NCBI GenBank assembly: GCA_008973525.1
Contig: WACJ01000479.1
Location: 1-64,000 of the forward strand
From: Stenopsyche tienmushanensis
Taxonomy: Eukaryota > Arthropoda > Insecta > Trichoptera > Stenopsychidae
Direction: 5' to 3'
Length of the DNA: 64,000 nucleotides
Shown here: in pieces, positions 1 through 11,870 of the stretch
Numbering within the stretch: position 1 is the stretch's first letter
Layout of the letters: every line of letters begins with the position of its first letter
Program-made: the position numbers and the translations under genes
Notes under the pieces: generated by a model
Told to the model about the DNA's origin: nothing
The model's input: only the letters and a program-made list of their open reading frames with translations
Databases searched by the model: none

Positions 1-310
1 GCATTTAGAACAAAATTAAAAACAGAAAACAATTTATGAATTCGGCCTTTACAGTTTCTGAAAAGGCCTTAGAAGCTAGCTACCATATTGCAAAATGAAC
101 TGCACGTCAGAAAAAAACCACATACTATCAGCGAAACACTTATCAAACCAGTATGCAAGGAAGTTGTTCAACTTATGCTTGAGCCCAATGATGTTAAGGA
201 AGTAAATAAAGTTTGATTGTCTGCCGATACTGTTAAAAGACTTATTCACGACATGTCAAGCGATATTTTAGGAACACTGATAAGAAATTTGGCTGAAAAA
301 TTTGAATCGA
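1..310 (+). mobile_element. hAT transposase remnant (ZBED/GTF2IRD2-like clade)
   Basis: Translated on + with a few stops, this stretch resembles the region just after the BED finger of ZBED5/GTF2IRD2-like hAT transposases. I see an alanine-rich helix, then a KKPHTISETLIKPV-like segment, and a Lys-Arg-Leu-Ile-His-Asp-Met-Ser segment near 235-260. Internal stops and the absence of a start show that it is dead, and it is cut by the window edge. No terminal repeat is visible. The family call is from remembered family pattern, not a search. Confidence 0.6.
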
Positions 311-1435
311 AAAAAGCGCAGGTATCACATTAATTGGTCATTATTTTATAATAATTATTGAGATTGCATAAAAGTAAATAAAGTATAGTTTATAGTAAAT
401 ATGTTTATAATGTATAGGAAATAAAAAAAATAAATTTATTGTAAAATTGTATCAAATATTTAGACCCTTTTAGAGTCTTTTTTTTTAATGTACTATGGGG
501 GAGAGTTGTTTAAAAATAAATAAATCAATATCTATTATTTTTGGCTTTTGGTGTGCCGCGAAATTTAAAGAAAAGCTTTGGTGTGCCGTAGGTGAGAAAA
601 TGTTGCAGAGCACTGCCATAGAGGATGATAACAACGATCATCAAATCAAAATTCAACTAACTGACAGAACTAAATATGACAGCACTATTAATCCACTAAA
701 AGAAAAAAAATACAGATTTTCACTCATAAAAATAAAATAAAAAACAAAATCTCATACAGAGAAACCATCCCTCTACTGACAAGGATACCATAGAAAAACA
801 AATATAAAGTCATGAGCATAAAGTGGAAATCACCCACAATATCCTCGATAGAGGCACTAAAACGCCACTATTGCTATTTTTTGTTGAACTAAGACAGAAC
901 TTTAACAGAACAGATTTACAATATTAAATTCATAGCAAGCACAAAAATTAAGTTTGAGCCACTACCAGTTGACTAACATATTGTTATGTACCGACCTCTC
1001 CTGGTACATTCCTTGTTTATTCTTACAATAATTATTATCGTATCTGAATACCGTAGAATAAATACTTCGCGACAATCTTGCTATTGCAGCCAATAGTCAA
1101 ATATTCCTTAATTATCAAATCAAACAATCAACAATACTTTAAACTTCAAACTAAATTCAGTTTTTTTTAAAGTCAACTTTTATATCACGTCCTGGTTCTT
1201 TTCTGTTGGACTATACTATTTATTCTTTGTGTAGACATACTATATTATTCCTCCATCATTCATACATAAAAATAATCATTATTACTCTACTCCCTCACCA
1301 AGTCAACGTCATTTCTTACCTCTATCCACTTTTGCGAGAGCAAATAGACTTCAGTCACTGTCGCTACTGTGAATTCGTTGTAAAACTAAAGAATAAATAT
1401 ACATCAAAATGACACAATTACGCTTTCATTGAAGA
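311..1435. other. AT-rich sequence without a recognisable gene
   Basis: The only notable feature is a repeated phrase 'ttggtgtgccg' at about 547 and 579. It resembles text found just outside the coding part of hAT elements like the remnant at 1-310, so this may be the decayed 3' part of that element. The short open frames at 495-740 and 1206-1412 have no recognisable motif. Confidence 0.4.
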
Positions 1436-1439
1436 CCAA

Positions 1440-2830
1440 CAGACAACAAAGACGATCCATAACATACTTAACAATATCAAGAATTTTTATTGCAGGAAGC
1501 GTCGACCACAAGATTGGACAATGTGTGCCAGATAAAACCAATCAGATGACATCAAATGCGTTCTCTGTGAAGGCAACCACCCATTAAACTGCAAAGGGTG
1601 CACAACATTCATAAACCTTCAAAAAACACAGTTTCCTGTGTGAAGGAACAAACAGATGCCAGGAACAGACAGTACAGGAAGAGTACAGTCGGACATTACC
1701 TACTCCCAAGTCATGAGTAGAAATCAAACGAAAGACCAAACTCAACAGATTCCTCAAAATTAATCAAATGACATGGCAAAATTGAAAGCCGTGAAGAAAG
1801 GGCTCAGGTGGGAGTACCATGCTAAACATACTTTCAACCCTCAACTTCTCAACGCTAAAAATAGCAATATGGAATGCTAATGGCTTGTCCAAACACACTT
1901 GAAATACAAAATTTACTGAAAATGGAAAAATTTAATATCATGTTGATCTCTGAAACTCACTTTACGGGTAAAAATTATATAAAAGTCCCACAATACAGCA
2001 CACACACGAATTTCTTGACTCTACTCTGTGGGAAGACTCAAGGAATTCAATTTCGGAATGGATGCAAAAAAAAAGAACTACTGTGTACAACAATCAAACA
2101 GAAAATTGCAGAAAAACGCAAAATAAGAAAACTTTGGCAAGTAATGAGATCGCTGGAAAACAAAAACAAACTAAACCATGCTATATAACACCTTAAAAAT
2201 ACCATCACTAAAAGCAAAAATGAAGCAATCAGTGACTATCTCAATGGACTAATCGCCACTGAAGCCACATAATAATTACTGTGGAAAGTTACAAAATACC
2301 TAAAACAGTCCCAAGTATCATCACCGCCTATAAAAAAGAAAAACAGAGAATGGTAAATGAACTTCCTACCGGAGGATTTAAATTCTCGGTACAAATATTT
2401 AATAAGGTACTAAAAATGGGCTATTTTCCTCATTTCCCTGGGCATTTTATTTTAATCCAAAGGGGCTAAGATTATTCTAATCCCCAAAAGCCCTGCAAGG
2501 GGATATACACTATGCCAATTCATAGATTCATCAAATTACTCCCAATTTCCAAAATTTTTGAAAAACTACTACTGAAGAGACGAGCCAATAATTGAGAAAA
2601 ACAACCTAATACCTAATCACCAATTTGGATTCCATCAACAGCATGCGACTGGAAAAAATATACAGAATCTTTAATAGAATCCACGAGGACTTAGTAGATA
2701 GAAAATATTGCTCGGCAGCATTCCTGGACGTAACTCAGGCTTTTGACAGTGTGGCATCCGGACTTGCTACATAAAATTGGAAAACAACTGCCCACAAATT
2801 ACTTCTTCATACTCTAATTATACCTGAACA
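1440..2830 (+). mobile_element. Decayed Jockey-like non-LTR retrotransposon (ORF1 end, endonuclease, partial RT)
   Basis: Three successive fragments in different frames follow the order of a Jockey-clade LINE. At about 1490-1640 there is the end of ORF1, with a zinc-knuckle-like Cys-Val-Leu-Cys-Glu-Gly-Asn-His-Pro segment and a second Cys. At about 1868-2010 there is the start of the AP-endonuclease, with WNANGLSK and the catalytic-region phrase LISETHF. At about 2480-2770 there are reverse-transcriptase pieces (NHQFGFHQQHAT, AAFLDVTQAFD). Numerous stops and frameshifts show it is inactive. It breaks off in the RT palm, so the 3' half is missing. Confidence 0.7.
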
Positions 2831-2834
2831 AATA

Positions 2835-5210
2835 GAACATTTGTAGCAATACAATAGTAGTAAACATTTGTTACCTGAATTAGTTTTACTAGGTTTCCTC
2901 ATCGGAATTGGTGATGTATAAAGTCGAGATAACATGACGGTATTATTTTTTTCTTTGTAAACACTTCCAGCACCCAATCCACACAAAAAACTGTATCTGT
3001 AAATTTAAGTTATTTTATATTATATTTATTCTGATTTTAATACAAATCTCAATTACAATATTCTTACCGATGCTTTTGTATTGCTGCAAAAATGCATATG
3101 AGCTTATAGAGAAGTAGAAGAATTGAACTACGTATAATGACAAATATGCTATCTCACGGTTCAATGTAAATATCAATCTCTTCTGAAAATAAATTACAAA
3201 ATAATTAACGTTATTTGAGAACTTGTTTAAAATCTTATTTTTAAAATCAGTTTTCCTCCACTGTGTATTTTAGTTGAAACAGTGACAACAGTGGTCGTCG
3301 GTCCGACAGCATTTGTCGCTGCTACTCTGAGTTGATACCGACTACCGGGTTGAAATTCTTCCAAAAGCATTTGCTTTTTAGGTTCCACTTTCTATAAAGT
3401 ATTAATCGTGATGTATTTTGGTACTATATGGATTATATAATCTAACAAATACAGCTACATATATTATTGCCATTTAATAAACCTTTCCCCTCGGTGCTAT
3501 TGTAACGTTCTCTGATGATCTTAATTTTCATGTACAAAACACAACAAATTCAAAAATCATGACTTCCCAAAAAATGGGTAAAGCGAGGAAAACGTCTCCC
3601 TCTCTTTTGAGCAGCTTTATAACGTCGTCGGAAAGATGAAGATCAGCTACAGACAAAAGAGCAGCGACTTCTCTTTTAAAACGTCGTTTACTAGAAATAT
3701 GTCTTGGAAGGGTGCAGAGCTATGCTGCCGAGAAGGCGCGCGCTCCGTCCTATTTGCTGGAGTTTCATACGAAGACTTCAGCGAGGGAGGCGTCAGGATC
3801 CATTTGGGCCTTCGTCTTCGGACACGATGAGAAAGTAGGCTGCACGAGGCAGCCCTAAAAATGATAGCGATTGGCTCCGCATTGCAGAGCATTTGATAAA
3901 ATTTAATTTTGCAGGGATGGCCGATGAAATTATCTTTTATCCAAATTTAATTAAGGGCATTTGCTGATTAAAAATGGGTGTGTTTTGCTTCTGGATGGTG
4001 GTTTCAACCCTGTATCGCCAAACGAGTGGAGCGAGACTGTAATATTTTTCAAGAAACTTTAATTGTAAAGTATTCTCGTTGAAATAACGTTATTTTTTTC
4101 GAACGAAAAAAGGTGCAATAGTGTAAATTTTAATAATAGAGTTGACGCGAGCCACATACGTTTTGATAGAGAAACATGTATCTCACTTGAGATTGAAATA
4201 AATCACTTCCGTGAGTAATTTGAAAGGATAAAAGTTAAAAGAGCGGCCGTACAGTTGCAGCGACGACTGCCCTTCATCTACATGCTCCATGGTACGTCTA
4301 ATTTTTCGTTTAATACACAAATAACCGCGTAAATAAACATACAAGTATATAAATAACGAACATACTGTAACATTGAACACCTGACGCAAGAGGTCGGCTT
4401 CTTTCTCTTCTTCGTCGCTGCAGCCCGAAGGTCCTTCTCTGCGTAAGTCTGGTCGCCAACTGCGTACTGGGCGCCTTTTCTTTCCGTCGTCATGTTGGTG
4501 TTACGTTGCAAAAATCCCCGGTATCTTAGCAAAAATCCCCGGCAATTTGGACTCGCCGCTCGCTCCGATCGCCCCGGGGCTTCCCGAGAATCTCACACCC
4601 GACAATCGGCCGCCGATATGATAACACCTATGATGTCATCATCCGCGTATCACTACTCTTGTAGAAATCTCTTCTGAAGATAGAAAATCCGAACTGATAG
4701 GCTTGCAATTTTTTCCCGGATTTCCTTCCACGTTACAATACAAGTAAATAAAACAAGTAAATAAATAATAAAAATAAAGCATAGAGACAGCCGTGCGGCT
4801 ACAAAAGTATGAATGTGAATATTGGAGGCAGACGGAGGAGGAAGAAGAAAAAAAACATATACTAAAAATTAGTCACAAAAGTAAAGATTTCGTACGAAGA
4901 GCATGTAGAGTGTGCACTGCAAACATTTGTAATGTTCCGTTACATGCTGAGAAATGTTTTGAAACTTATCATACAAAGAAACATTTTTAACATTTCCCTT
5001 ATGGGCGAATTCCACGAGCGTGGCCTTTTTATTGCGCAACCGAGCTAACGTTACGGACAGTGAGTCGAGCAAGACGAATCCTACCGGCTGCACCAATCTT
5101 ACGAATAGTATACTTCTTTGGTGTAGTCTTCTTCAAATTCAAGCGTATTTATCGTTATGGTGTATTTTTATTTCACTTTGGTTTTATATTAAATGCACAA
5201 TTGTTATCTA
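2835..5210. other. Intergenic sequence, unassigned, with a GC-richer patch
   Basis: Most of this is AT-rich and featureless. Two stretches, about 3590-3880 and 4380-4640, are richer in GC and could be old coding or promoter sequence. The second contains two direct copies of gcaaaaatccccgg (4508-4521 and 4529-4542) and a CRE-like tgatgtca near 4630. See the separate entry for a possible minus-strand coding exon here. Confidence 0.3.
4388..4494 (-). CDS. Possible first coding exon of an unrecognised minus-strand gene
   Basis: Reading the minus strand from an ATG at 4494, about 35 codons give a hydrophilic, basic N-terminus (MTTERKGAQYAVGD..., then AAATKKRKKP). The base composition is balanced, unlike the surrounding AT-rich DNA. 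A weak GT donor follows at about 4387. Upstream (4500-4640) is GC-rich and promoter-like. I do not recognise the protein and found no convincing second exon, so it may be a pseudogene fragment or chance. Confidence 0.2.
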
Positions 5211-5212
5211 TT

Positions 5213-5601
5213 CGCCATCCTGAATTCTCAATAGTCTACGTGCTGTTGCAAAAGGCGGACAGAAGATGTAAGAAATGATGTTAGCTTGGCGAGCCAATGG
5301 AGAATAACGCTCAATGTATCGTCGAGGCTCCGACTATTTGTAGATATGGAAGATTTAAATGGAAATGTTCAAAGTTAATAGTGCGGTCGGTGACTCGACG
5401 ATGCTTTCGAAGTTCGGTAGGCATAAAAAGCCAGGGATAAAGTTTCATTAGTCGATATTCATTATAATTTTTGATGACCATTAGCCAGATACATTAATCA
5501 AATAGATTAAATATCATTTATAGAAATACAGATATAAAACAGGAATACATAATACTCTCAATCTGTGGCTTATTAGACTATACTAGTAATTCAGGATGGC
5601 G
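5213..5601. repeat. Inverted-repeat (MITE-like) element, about 390 bp
   Basis: The segment is bounded by cgccatcctgaatt (5213-5226) and its exact reverse complement (5588-5601). A second inverted block, atagtcta/tagactat, lies just inside (5231-5238 and 5574-5581). There is no coding content. I could not find a clear target duplication, so the superfamily is open. Confidence 0.5.
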
Positions 5602-5618
5602 AGTACATAACACTAACT

Positions 5619-6330
5619 CAGGGGCGCCCAACCGGTCGATCCTGATCGACCGGTCGATCTTGAAGCAAAATTTGGTCGATCCCGATAACTTCCATGAATT
5701 TTTTAAAAAATATATTACTTTATATAAATATATTTACAGCCGACGATGAAAAATAAAATCCCAGAGACCGCGCTCGTGGCATTCTTTGATAACAGTTCTC
5801 ATGAGATTTTTTAAACATCTGGATAATACACTTTCTTAGAATATTTAGCATTTAGCTTTATTACAATATTCTACAAAATTGTTGATCCATAACACGTGTT
5901 CCAGCAATGGACAGCATTTAAAAAAATATCTATTTTAGAAATATGTACACATTATTCTTTTACGTGCACATCTGTGGATTTGAGCAGACTGTTGTAAAAT
6001 TATTGTAAACCAAGTTTTATTTTCCCGTTCCCTCTAGAAATAATTGTCTTTAAAAAAAATGTGATATCTTTGAAAATGAATGCTGCGAAGAAACCAAAAA
6101 CATATAAATTAAATAATGACTGGGAAGAAGAATTTTTCTCCACCATGAATAAAAACAAGTGCTAACAAAAAGAGGTAATCTGAATCGACATTTTAGTTCC
6201 GCGCATGAGCTTTATAATCGTGACTATCCTCAAAATTCAATTTTATAAGAAAGTTTTCAACAAATCTACACAAATTAGCGATAATAGCGAATTTTTTGAA
6301 TAAAGATACATACAAATAAAAAACAATTGC
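5619..6330 (+). mobile_element. 5' part of a decayed hAT element (GGTCGATC family)
   Basis: It begins with the terminal sequence caggggcgcccaacc, followed by ggtcgatc repeats. It then shares long stretches with the hAT copy at 35257-37297, including the block around 'ttgttgatccataac' and the BED-finger start. A short coding remnant begins at about 6076 (MNAAKKPKTYKLNNDW) and soon meets a stop. Part of the finger is deleted compared with the copies at 35.7 and 39.0 kb. No matching 3' terminus is seen nearby. Confidence 0.65.
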
Positions 6331-6639
6331 AACGAAGAAAAAGAATGTGGATATAGCCTGTATTCACAGTACATATCGCTACGTATGACTAGAGATGCGT
6401 GTTTTTAGCATCTATTTTTTTAAAATATAGCATTTTTATTCTTGAATTTTTGGAGCAAATAAAATAACATATTTTAGCATCTATTTAGCATTTATTTCTT
6501 AATCACAAATTTAAAGTTAAACAGTCTAATTTAAACATAATTTACAAAACGATATACATACATATATTAGAGAAAATATTTGAAAATAATTAAAAACAGG
6601 AGAAAAACATCAATTAAACTTAAATAATTATTAAAATTG

Positions 6640-7390
6640 ATCATCGAGCATGTTTCTATTGACGATTGTTTCAATCGTTCACAATTAAATTGTATGTACT
6701 GAAAAACCTTTCTGCATCAACGCTATTTGCAGGACACCAAACTGATTGAATGTCTGCATTGCCGAATTCTTCATTGTTCATCTTTGTTGCAAGTAAAAGT
6801 TGAAGGGCATCAACATTTACCCCACTTTTAATGTTAGATGATAAATTATTTAAAAAATATGAATAACCATCTAAACTAGTGTTTCCCAACGTGGGGGCAA
6901 TTTGATAGTTAAGAGGGGCAATTTGAAAATGGACTCGACACGAATTTAACCCTTTCGCATTGGGTTATTTAAATGCAATGTTAGATATCGGTGACAAATT
7001 TAACAAAAAAGCACAAGAATCGCACTAAATTAATATAGAAAAATTATTTTGAATTTCAGGTTTTCATTATATGTTTTGAAATTTTACTTATGATGTTTTG
7101 ATAACAATTTCATACTGATTTCTTCCTAAAACTTATTTATATTTCTTAAGGGAACAAAACAATTTTTAAAGATTAAAAATTATGTATGGGGGGCATAAAA
7201 ATTTTAGAAATGTTAAGGTGGAGCTAAAATAGGTTGGGAAACACTGGTCTAAACTTTGAGTGGCCGTCAATGTTGTAAATAAAGGTAAGTTTTTCAATAA
7301 TAATGACATTTCATCAATTGGGAAATTGCATCTACTTTCAGTTACATGCGGATTGAACAGATGCAAATAAAATAAATTACAACGTAAAAT
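6640..7390 (-). pseudogene. Fossil hAT transposase C-terminus, interrupted by a MITE
   Basis: On the minus strand, 6889-6671 encodes a hAT dimerisation-domain remnant with the hallmark Ser-Val-Asp-Ala-Glu-Arg-Phe-Phe-Ser near its end. The frame upstream (about 7385-7256) reads a compatible segment (RCNFPIDEMSLLLKNLP...). The two are separated only by the 6877-7246 insertion, so the MITE landed in an older transposase gene. No start or terminal repeats are identifiable. Confidence 0.6.
6877..7246. mobile_element. Non-autonomous hAT MITE, 370 bp, with target duplication
   Basis: The ends are tagtgtttcccaac and gttgggaaacactg, a near-perfect inverted pair of hAT type. The flanks are atctaaac (6869-6876) and gtctaaac (7247-7254), an 8-bp duplication with one mismatch. 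There is no coding capacity. It sits inside the fossil hAT transposase described separately. Confidence 0.85.
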
Positions 7391-7956
7391 TAAAAAAGAA
7401 GTATATGGATACATCCCAATTTATTAACGAAAAAAAAGAAGGCGAATATCACACTTTATAACGTCATTTGATAGACGACGAAGACAAATTTTTACAATAT
7501 TGTCGAATGGACATTTGGAAATAAATAAAAAATATATTCAATTTACTACATTTTACTTTGTATGTAAAATATTTTTTAATTGCCAAATAGTCAACTATTC
7601 TTTTAAAATTTTCGTCAATTTTACCATACACACTTTTTTCTCGAAAAAAAAAACGCTTCTAGAAAAGTTGGCAAAAATAATTATAGTGTAATTATCTATT
7701 ATTTATAATCAAATTCTATAAATTGTACGCATAAATACCAACCTTTTTAAGAATTCCACGATTTATTGATAGCCATAATTAGATAAAAAACGTAACATTT
7801 CGCTGCACGACCGATGATATCGGTACGTATGACTCACGACTCACAGCATCGGTGTTGAGCTAATGAAATCATGACTCATGACAGCTCCGATCTCGCTCCA
7901 GTCAAATATTCTTTCGGACGAACCGGTACCAGCGCGATATCGGATCGGAACTGAAG

Positions 7957-8060
7957 CGATACGATAGTGTGAATACTTCCATTGTTTCTCGTGTAAGAAT
8001 ATTTGATCGGACCGGAGCGAGATCGAACCGTCAACGTCACCATAGTGTGAATCGGGCCTT
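7957..8060 (+). repeat. Dispersed repeat, copy A
   Basis: About 100 bp closely matching 34705-34800. The shared text includes cgatagtgtgaatact, tgtgtaagaatatttgatcg and atcgaaccgtcaac. The right end reads agtgtgaatcgggcc followed by TTAA at 8057-8060, which suggests a TTAA-type element end, but no paired left end was found. Confidence 0.55.
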
Positions 8061-8094
8061 AACTTCTGAATTAAATTAAATGAATTTGGAATCA

Positions 8095-8640
8095 TTAGGA
8101 AAATCCAAAACCATTATTGATATGGTTTCATCGGTAAATTCTTTCAAGATGAAATTGAAACTATGGATGTCCAAACTGCGAAAAAAAGATTTCACCCATT
8201 TTTATAATTTAAAAGATGAGATTGGTGAAAACATTGGTGAAAGATTTATATAATTACGAAGAATACATTGCTGTATTGGAGAGAATATTGGATTAATTTG
8301 AAAAGAGATTCGCAGATTTTAAAAATCATAATACAGTTTGCAGCTTCATATTATCACCGTTGAATATGAACGAAGAAAATGTCTCGCTCGAGATACAGCA
8401 ATGCTATTTTCATTGGACGAGTCTGAGGTTGAATTGCAATTACTCGAATTGCAAAATGATATCACACTATCACAATTCAACTCTTCTCATACATGGAGGG
8501 TGAAAAATCCAGAAAAATATTCAAAAACTAAAAAATGAGAAAGGCTTACGAATTTTGACGAAAAATTGAGGGTAGCTATATCAAATATTCGACCTAATAT
8601 TTCTGATACCTGCAAAAGCCAACTGCTTAGGTATTACATA
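8095..8640 (+). pseudogene. hAT transposase remnant (ZBED/GTF2IRD2-like), C-terminal half
   Basis: Successive frames give a segment with IIDMVSSVNSFKMKLKLW, then LFSLDESEVELQLLELQND (8400-8460), then KLRVAISNIRPNISD (8564-8610). This is the usual order in the C-terminal half of this hAT clade. Frameshifts and stops break it repeatedly. It may belong to the same original element as the 5' fragment at 5619, with later insertions between. Confidence 0.6.
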
Positions 8641-8643
8641 TGT

Positions 8644-8969
8644 CAGGGATGTCCAATCGGTCGATCCGGATCGACCGGTCGATCTGTAAGCAAAATTTGG
8701 TCAATCCCGACGACTTCCGTGAATTTTGAAAAAAAAAATTTATTTATATAAATAAATTTACAGCCGACGATGAAAAATAAAATTCCGAAGATCGAACTCT
8801 TTAGCTCGACTTGATTCGTGTTTATCTGCTAATTTGAGTTTTTAAGTTTGAACAAAGGAAAAAGAAACACCTTAAATACATTTCCTATAAGAATCATATT
8901 ATAAGTCGATCCGGAGACAATTTTAAATTGAAAAGTAGCTCCCAAGACAGAAAAGGTTGGACAACCTTG
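8644..8969. mobile_element. Non-autonomous hAT MITE, 326 bp, perfect 8-bp target duplication
   Basis: It starts cagggatgtccaa followed by tandem ggtcgatc motifs, and ends ggttggacaaccttg. The flanks are acatatgt at 8636-8643 and at 8970-8977, a perfect 8-bp duplication typical of hAT insertion. Terminal and subterminal sequence match the hAT copies at 5619 and 35257, so it is an internal-deletion derivative of that family. Confidence 0.9.
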
Positions 8970-9078
8970 ACATATGTAATAAAATGATTGAGAATCACTG
9001 TCTTCGAGTCACGTTCTTTTTCTTTTAAATATTCAAATAATTTGATTGCGTTTCTTTTAATCAGATGTCCATCTAGGG

Positions 9079-9284
9079 CAGTGCTTCCTAACCTTTTCAG
9101 TATGGTAACCCATACGGCCTATCAAGGAAACTGATTTTACCCCTCTTTAAAATTTGTGCTCAGCCACATGGCGCTGATCTGCCATTTTATTACCTACATA
9201 CCAAAAATTATCAGCAAGATTACCCCTGCAGATCACCTGTTTTATCCCTGCACGGGGTAATTCCCTCTAGGTTAGGAACCACTG
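9079..9284. mobile_element. Non-autonomous hAT MITE, 206 bp
   Basis: The termini are cagtgcttcctaacct and aggttaggaaccactg, inverted repeats with one mismatch. The flanks are atctaggg (9071-9078) and atctagag (9285-9292), matching at 7 of 8 bases. There is no coding capacity. The terminal sequence resembles the widespread Charlie-like hAT consensus. Confidence 0.85.
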
Positions 9285-9919
9285 ATCTAGAGGTACATTT
9301 TTTGATGACAATTTTCAATCCATATTATTAAACAGTTTTCCGTTCTAGCTAATAAACTATTTTTTACACGAGCAATTTGATTTATTCTGACTGATGCTCC
9401 AATAGAAATCCTTTTTCATATTTCATCTTAATTTTTTTGAATCCCAGAAATTGTAGACCTATTTTTATTCAATTTTTCAAATATATTTAAATAATTTTTC
9501 TAATAAATTTTTCATTTAATAAATGCCTTTTTATATAATTCAAATTAAAAAGGTACTTTTTGCATTTTGTCGCGCTGATACACGCACCATACATTGAAAA
9601 CCTATCTGTGCAATAAGCTCTTTTAGAGGCACTACTAAAATTTCGTTTCAATCTATTAGCTGGTTTAATTACCTTTTTTATTTAGTATGTTATTTTTATC
9701 ACTCTTATTTTATGCATGCATTTTATTTTTATTCATTTCTAGAATGAATTATGTATTTTATTTTTATTTAATTTTTTTTAAATTTTAATTGATATTTTTA
9801 TTTTTTGATCCTGTTTTTTAAATATTTTCTTGTAATATGGCGAAAGCTATTTTAATTTTCTAAATAAATAAATATACCTTATTTCGGTCTCAATCATCCA
9901 GTGTTAATTCAAAAATCTT

Positions 9920-10220
9920 AAAATTCCACTCCGATTCGAGATGGGTAGTGCGCGTTATGGCAGTTTTGAAATCTTTCTTTCAAATTTTAAAACTTGTAAT
10001 CGAATCCAGTCACAAAATAAAGACATCAGAAGGAAAGCAAATAGTATCGCAGATATGATGCGAGAGCTAGAATTTGTTTTCATGTTGAACTTTTGGAATA
10101 AAATTTTTGTAAAATATTAACAGAGTAAGCAAAGTTCTACAAAATGAGGGTGCAAACGCTTGAAACCTGTCGCACTATTCTTGATAAAGTCGTAACTGAG
10201 ATGAAAAGAGGAAAGATATA
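9920..10220 (+). pseudogene. hAT transposase fragment
   Basis: Broken frames give SDSRWVVR at about 9937, then LNFWNKIF at about 10085, then NRVSKVLQNEGANA at 10108-10149. The spacing resembles the middle of ZMYM6/FAM200-like hAT transposases (TRWSAR..., FWNKIL..., VSKFLQ...). Stops separate the pieces. The family call is from pattern memory. Confidence 0.5.
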
Positions 10221-10229
10221 AAAATAAAT

Positions 10230-11440
10230 ATTTTCTCAAGTGACGTGACATATGTTGCTTTGGGATCTGACGACATCAAAAAATATTTTTATAATAGTTC
10301 AAACCCAACCGGTACTCGGCTGCAGAAACTCTCATTTCTCAGCTGAAAATATTCACATCTGTAATTTTCCAAATCTCACGTTTTCATATATTGGAGACCT
10401 GGTCAACGTTTCATTTTTGGGTGATGAAGTTGTCTTTTTCATAAATTTTATTCATATATTGAGCAATATCAAATATGAAATCGATCTAATAATTGTCATA
10501 TAGCATTTGCAAATAACTCTGCAGAAATAGAGCACATTTAACTTTAGCTTCGTGCATGATGATTGCCAATCTCGAATCGGCGAACGACCCTCACAAATGC
10601 CTCCTATGTTTTGATATCCTGTCATTTTATTTAAATACAATTATAATACTTTTTTAAATTAATTAATAAAGCTCATCGATTGTAAATTGTTAGAAGAATG
10701 ATTAAACAATTCGTACATTTAGATAATAAAAATTCACCAGTCGCGTGAAATCAACGACTAATATTAAAACATGAATTGGAATTACAAATTCGTTCAGCTA
10801 TCCGATTGGCCAAAATGAGACGAGGCCGACGTCTCTTCTGATCGAGAGCTGCGAGCATCGCGGATCGTTCGCATCGCAGACGAGAGAGTGGATCGACGAG
10901 ACAGTAGAGCCTCAGACAGTTCTATAGTGAAATTTTCTATCGTAACCTGCATTTTGTGCACACTTTTTCTTTAAAATTATTTAAATCAAATTATATAAAT
11001 AGATAGATTTAACATTTCTTCCATATTCATTCTGAAATAAATTGATTTCATGTTTTATAATTTTGACACCTAGAATGACTCGTATCGACAATAAATCCTG
11101 AAAATGTTCAATTGGGAGCTTCTTAAATTTTATCATCATTGTAGAGAAAATTGTGTACACATCGTATCGGGGCCATGTCGACCTGAAAAATTTCAAACAG
11201 ACAATTTAATATTGAATTATTTGTCTCGTAGAGATTGTGAAAAGTCTACTTACTCATATTTACAATAGGCGATGCGAGCCACACTAGAAACCCTCGCAGA
11301 ACATCCCTCTAGAAATAAGTGTGATAAAATTTTAAAAAAACAACAAACACAAATTTCAAAACAAAATAGGCAAAATCTAACTAATAATAAAGAATTAAGC
11401 AATGAGGTTTTCAAGTAAACCTAATGGATCTTTCTTCCAA
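10230..11440. other. Intergenic sequence with a GC-richer patch at 10,815-10,930
   Basis: No gene is recognised. The patch at about 10815-10930 is GC-rich and purine-skewed relative to its surroundings. It could be a distal promoter or non-coding first exon for the gene starting at 12.5 kb, but no convincing donor site is visible. The rest is AT-rich. Confidence 0.25.
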
Positions 11441-11449
11441 AGTCCTCAT

Positions 11450-11870
11450 TCAATATAGCATATATTTATTTATTTATCTTAGAAATATCAACAGCTGTTC
11501 ACATACAGTAAAATTATAAAAAAAAACCTTATAACTAATTATAGATATTCACCATTGGACAATGGGGTAAAAGCGAGAACTACACATAACATTACATTAC
11601 AATTAAAGTTAAAGTTACAATACAGCATATCATTAACGTAATACCTAAAGGTTAAATGCTAGGCCCGAATGGTTAAAAGTAATTTAGTGGCGGCTTGTTT
11701 TGCTTGTTATAATTACAGCTGATTCGCAAAAAATAGCTATTCCTTGTATAGTTGGCAGCTGAATGAGGCACGTATAGCAAGGAACCGTGACGAAGAGCAA
11801 TGGGTGAAGTCTTATAAATATTTGTATAAGTTATTGGATATGAGGGTGAAATCAATATTATCGAGAGAGA
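11450..11870 (-). mobile_element. LINE 3' end, antisense
   Basis: On the minus strand a short frame (11855-11673) ends in a segment like the extreme C-terminus of many insect non-LTR reverse transcriptases (YVPHSAANYTRNSYF). About 220 bp of non-coding sequence follow, ending in a TAAATAAATAAATA tail at 11475-11460. Such a simple A/T-rich tail is expected at a LINE 3' end. It is 5'-truncated, and the clade is not certain. Confidence 0.45.
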
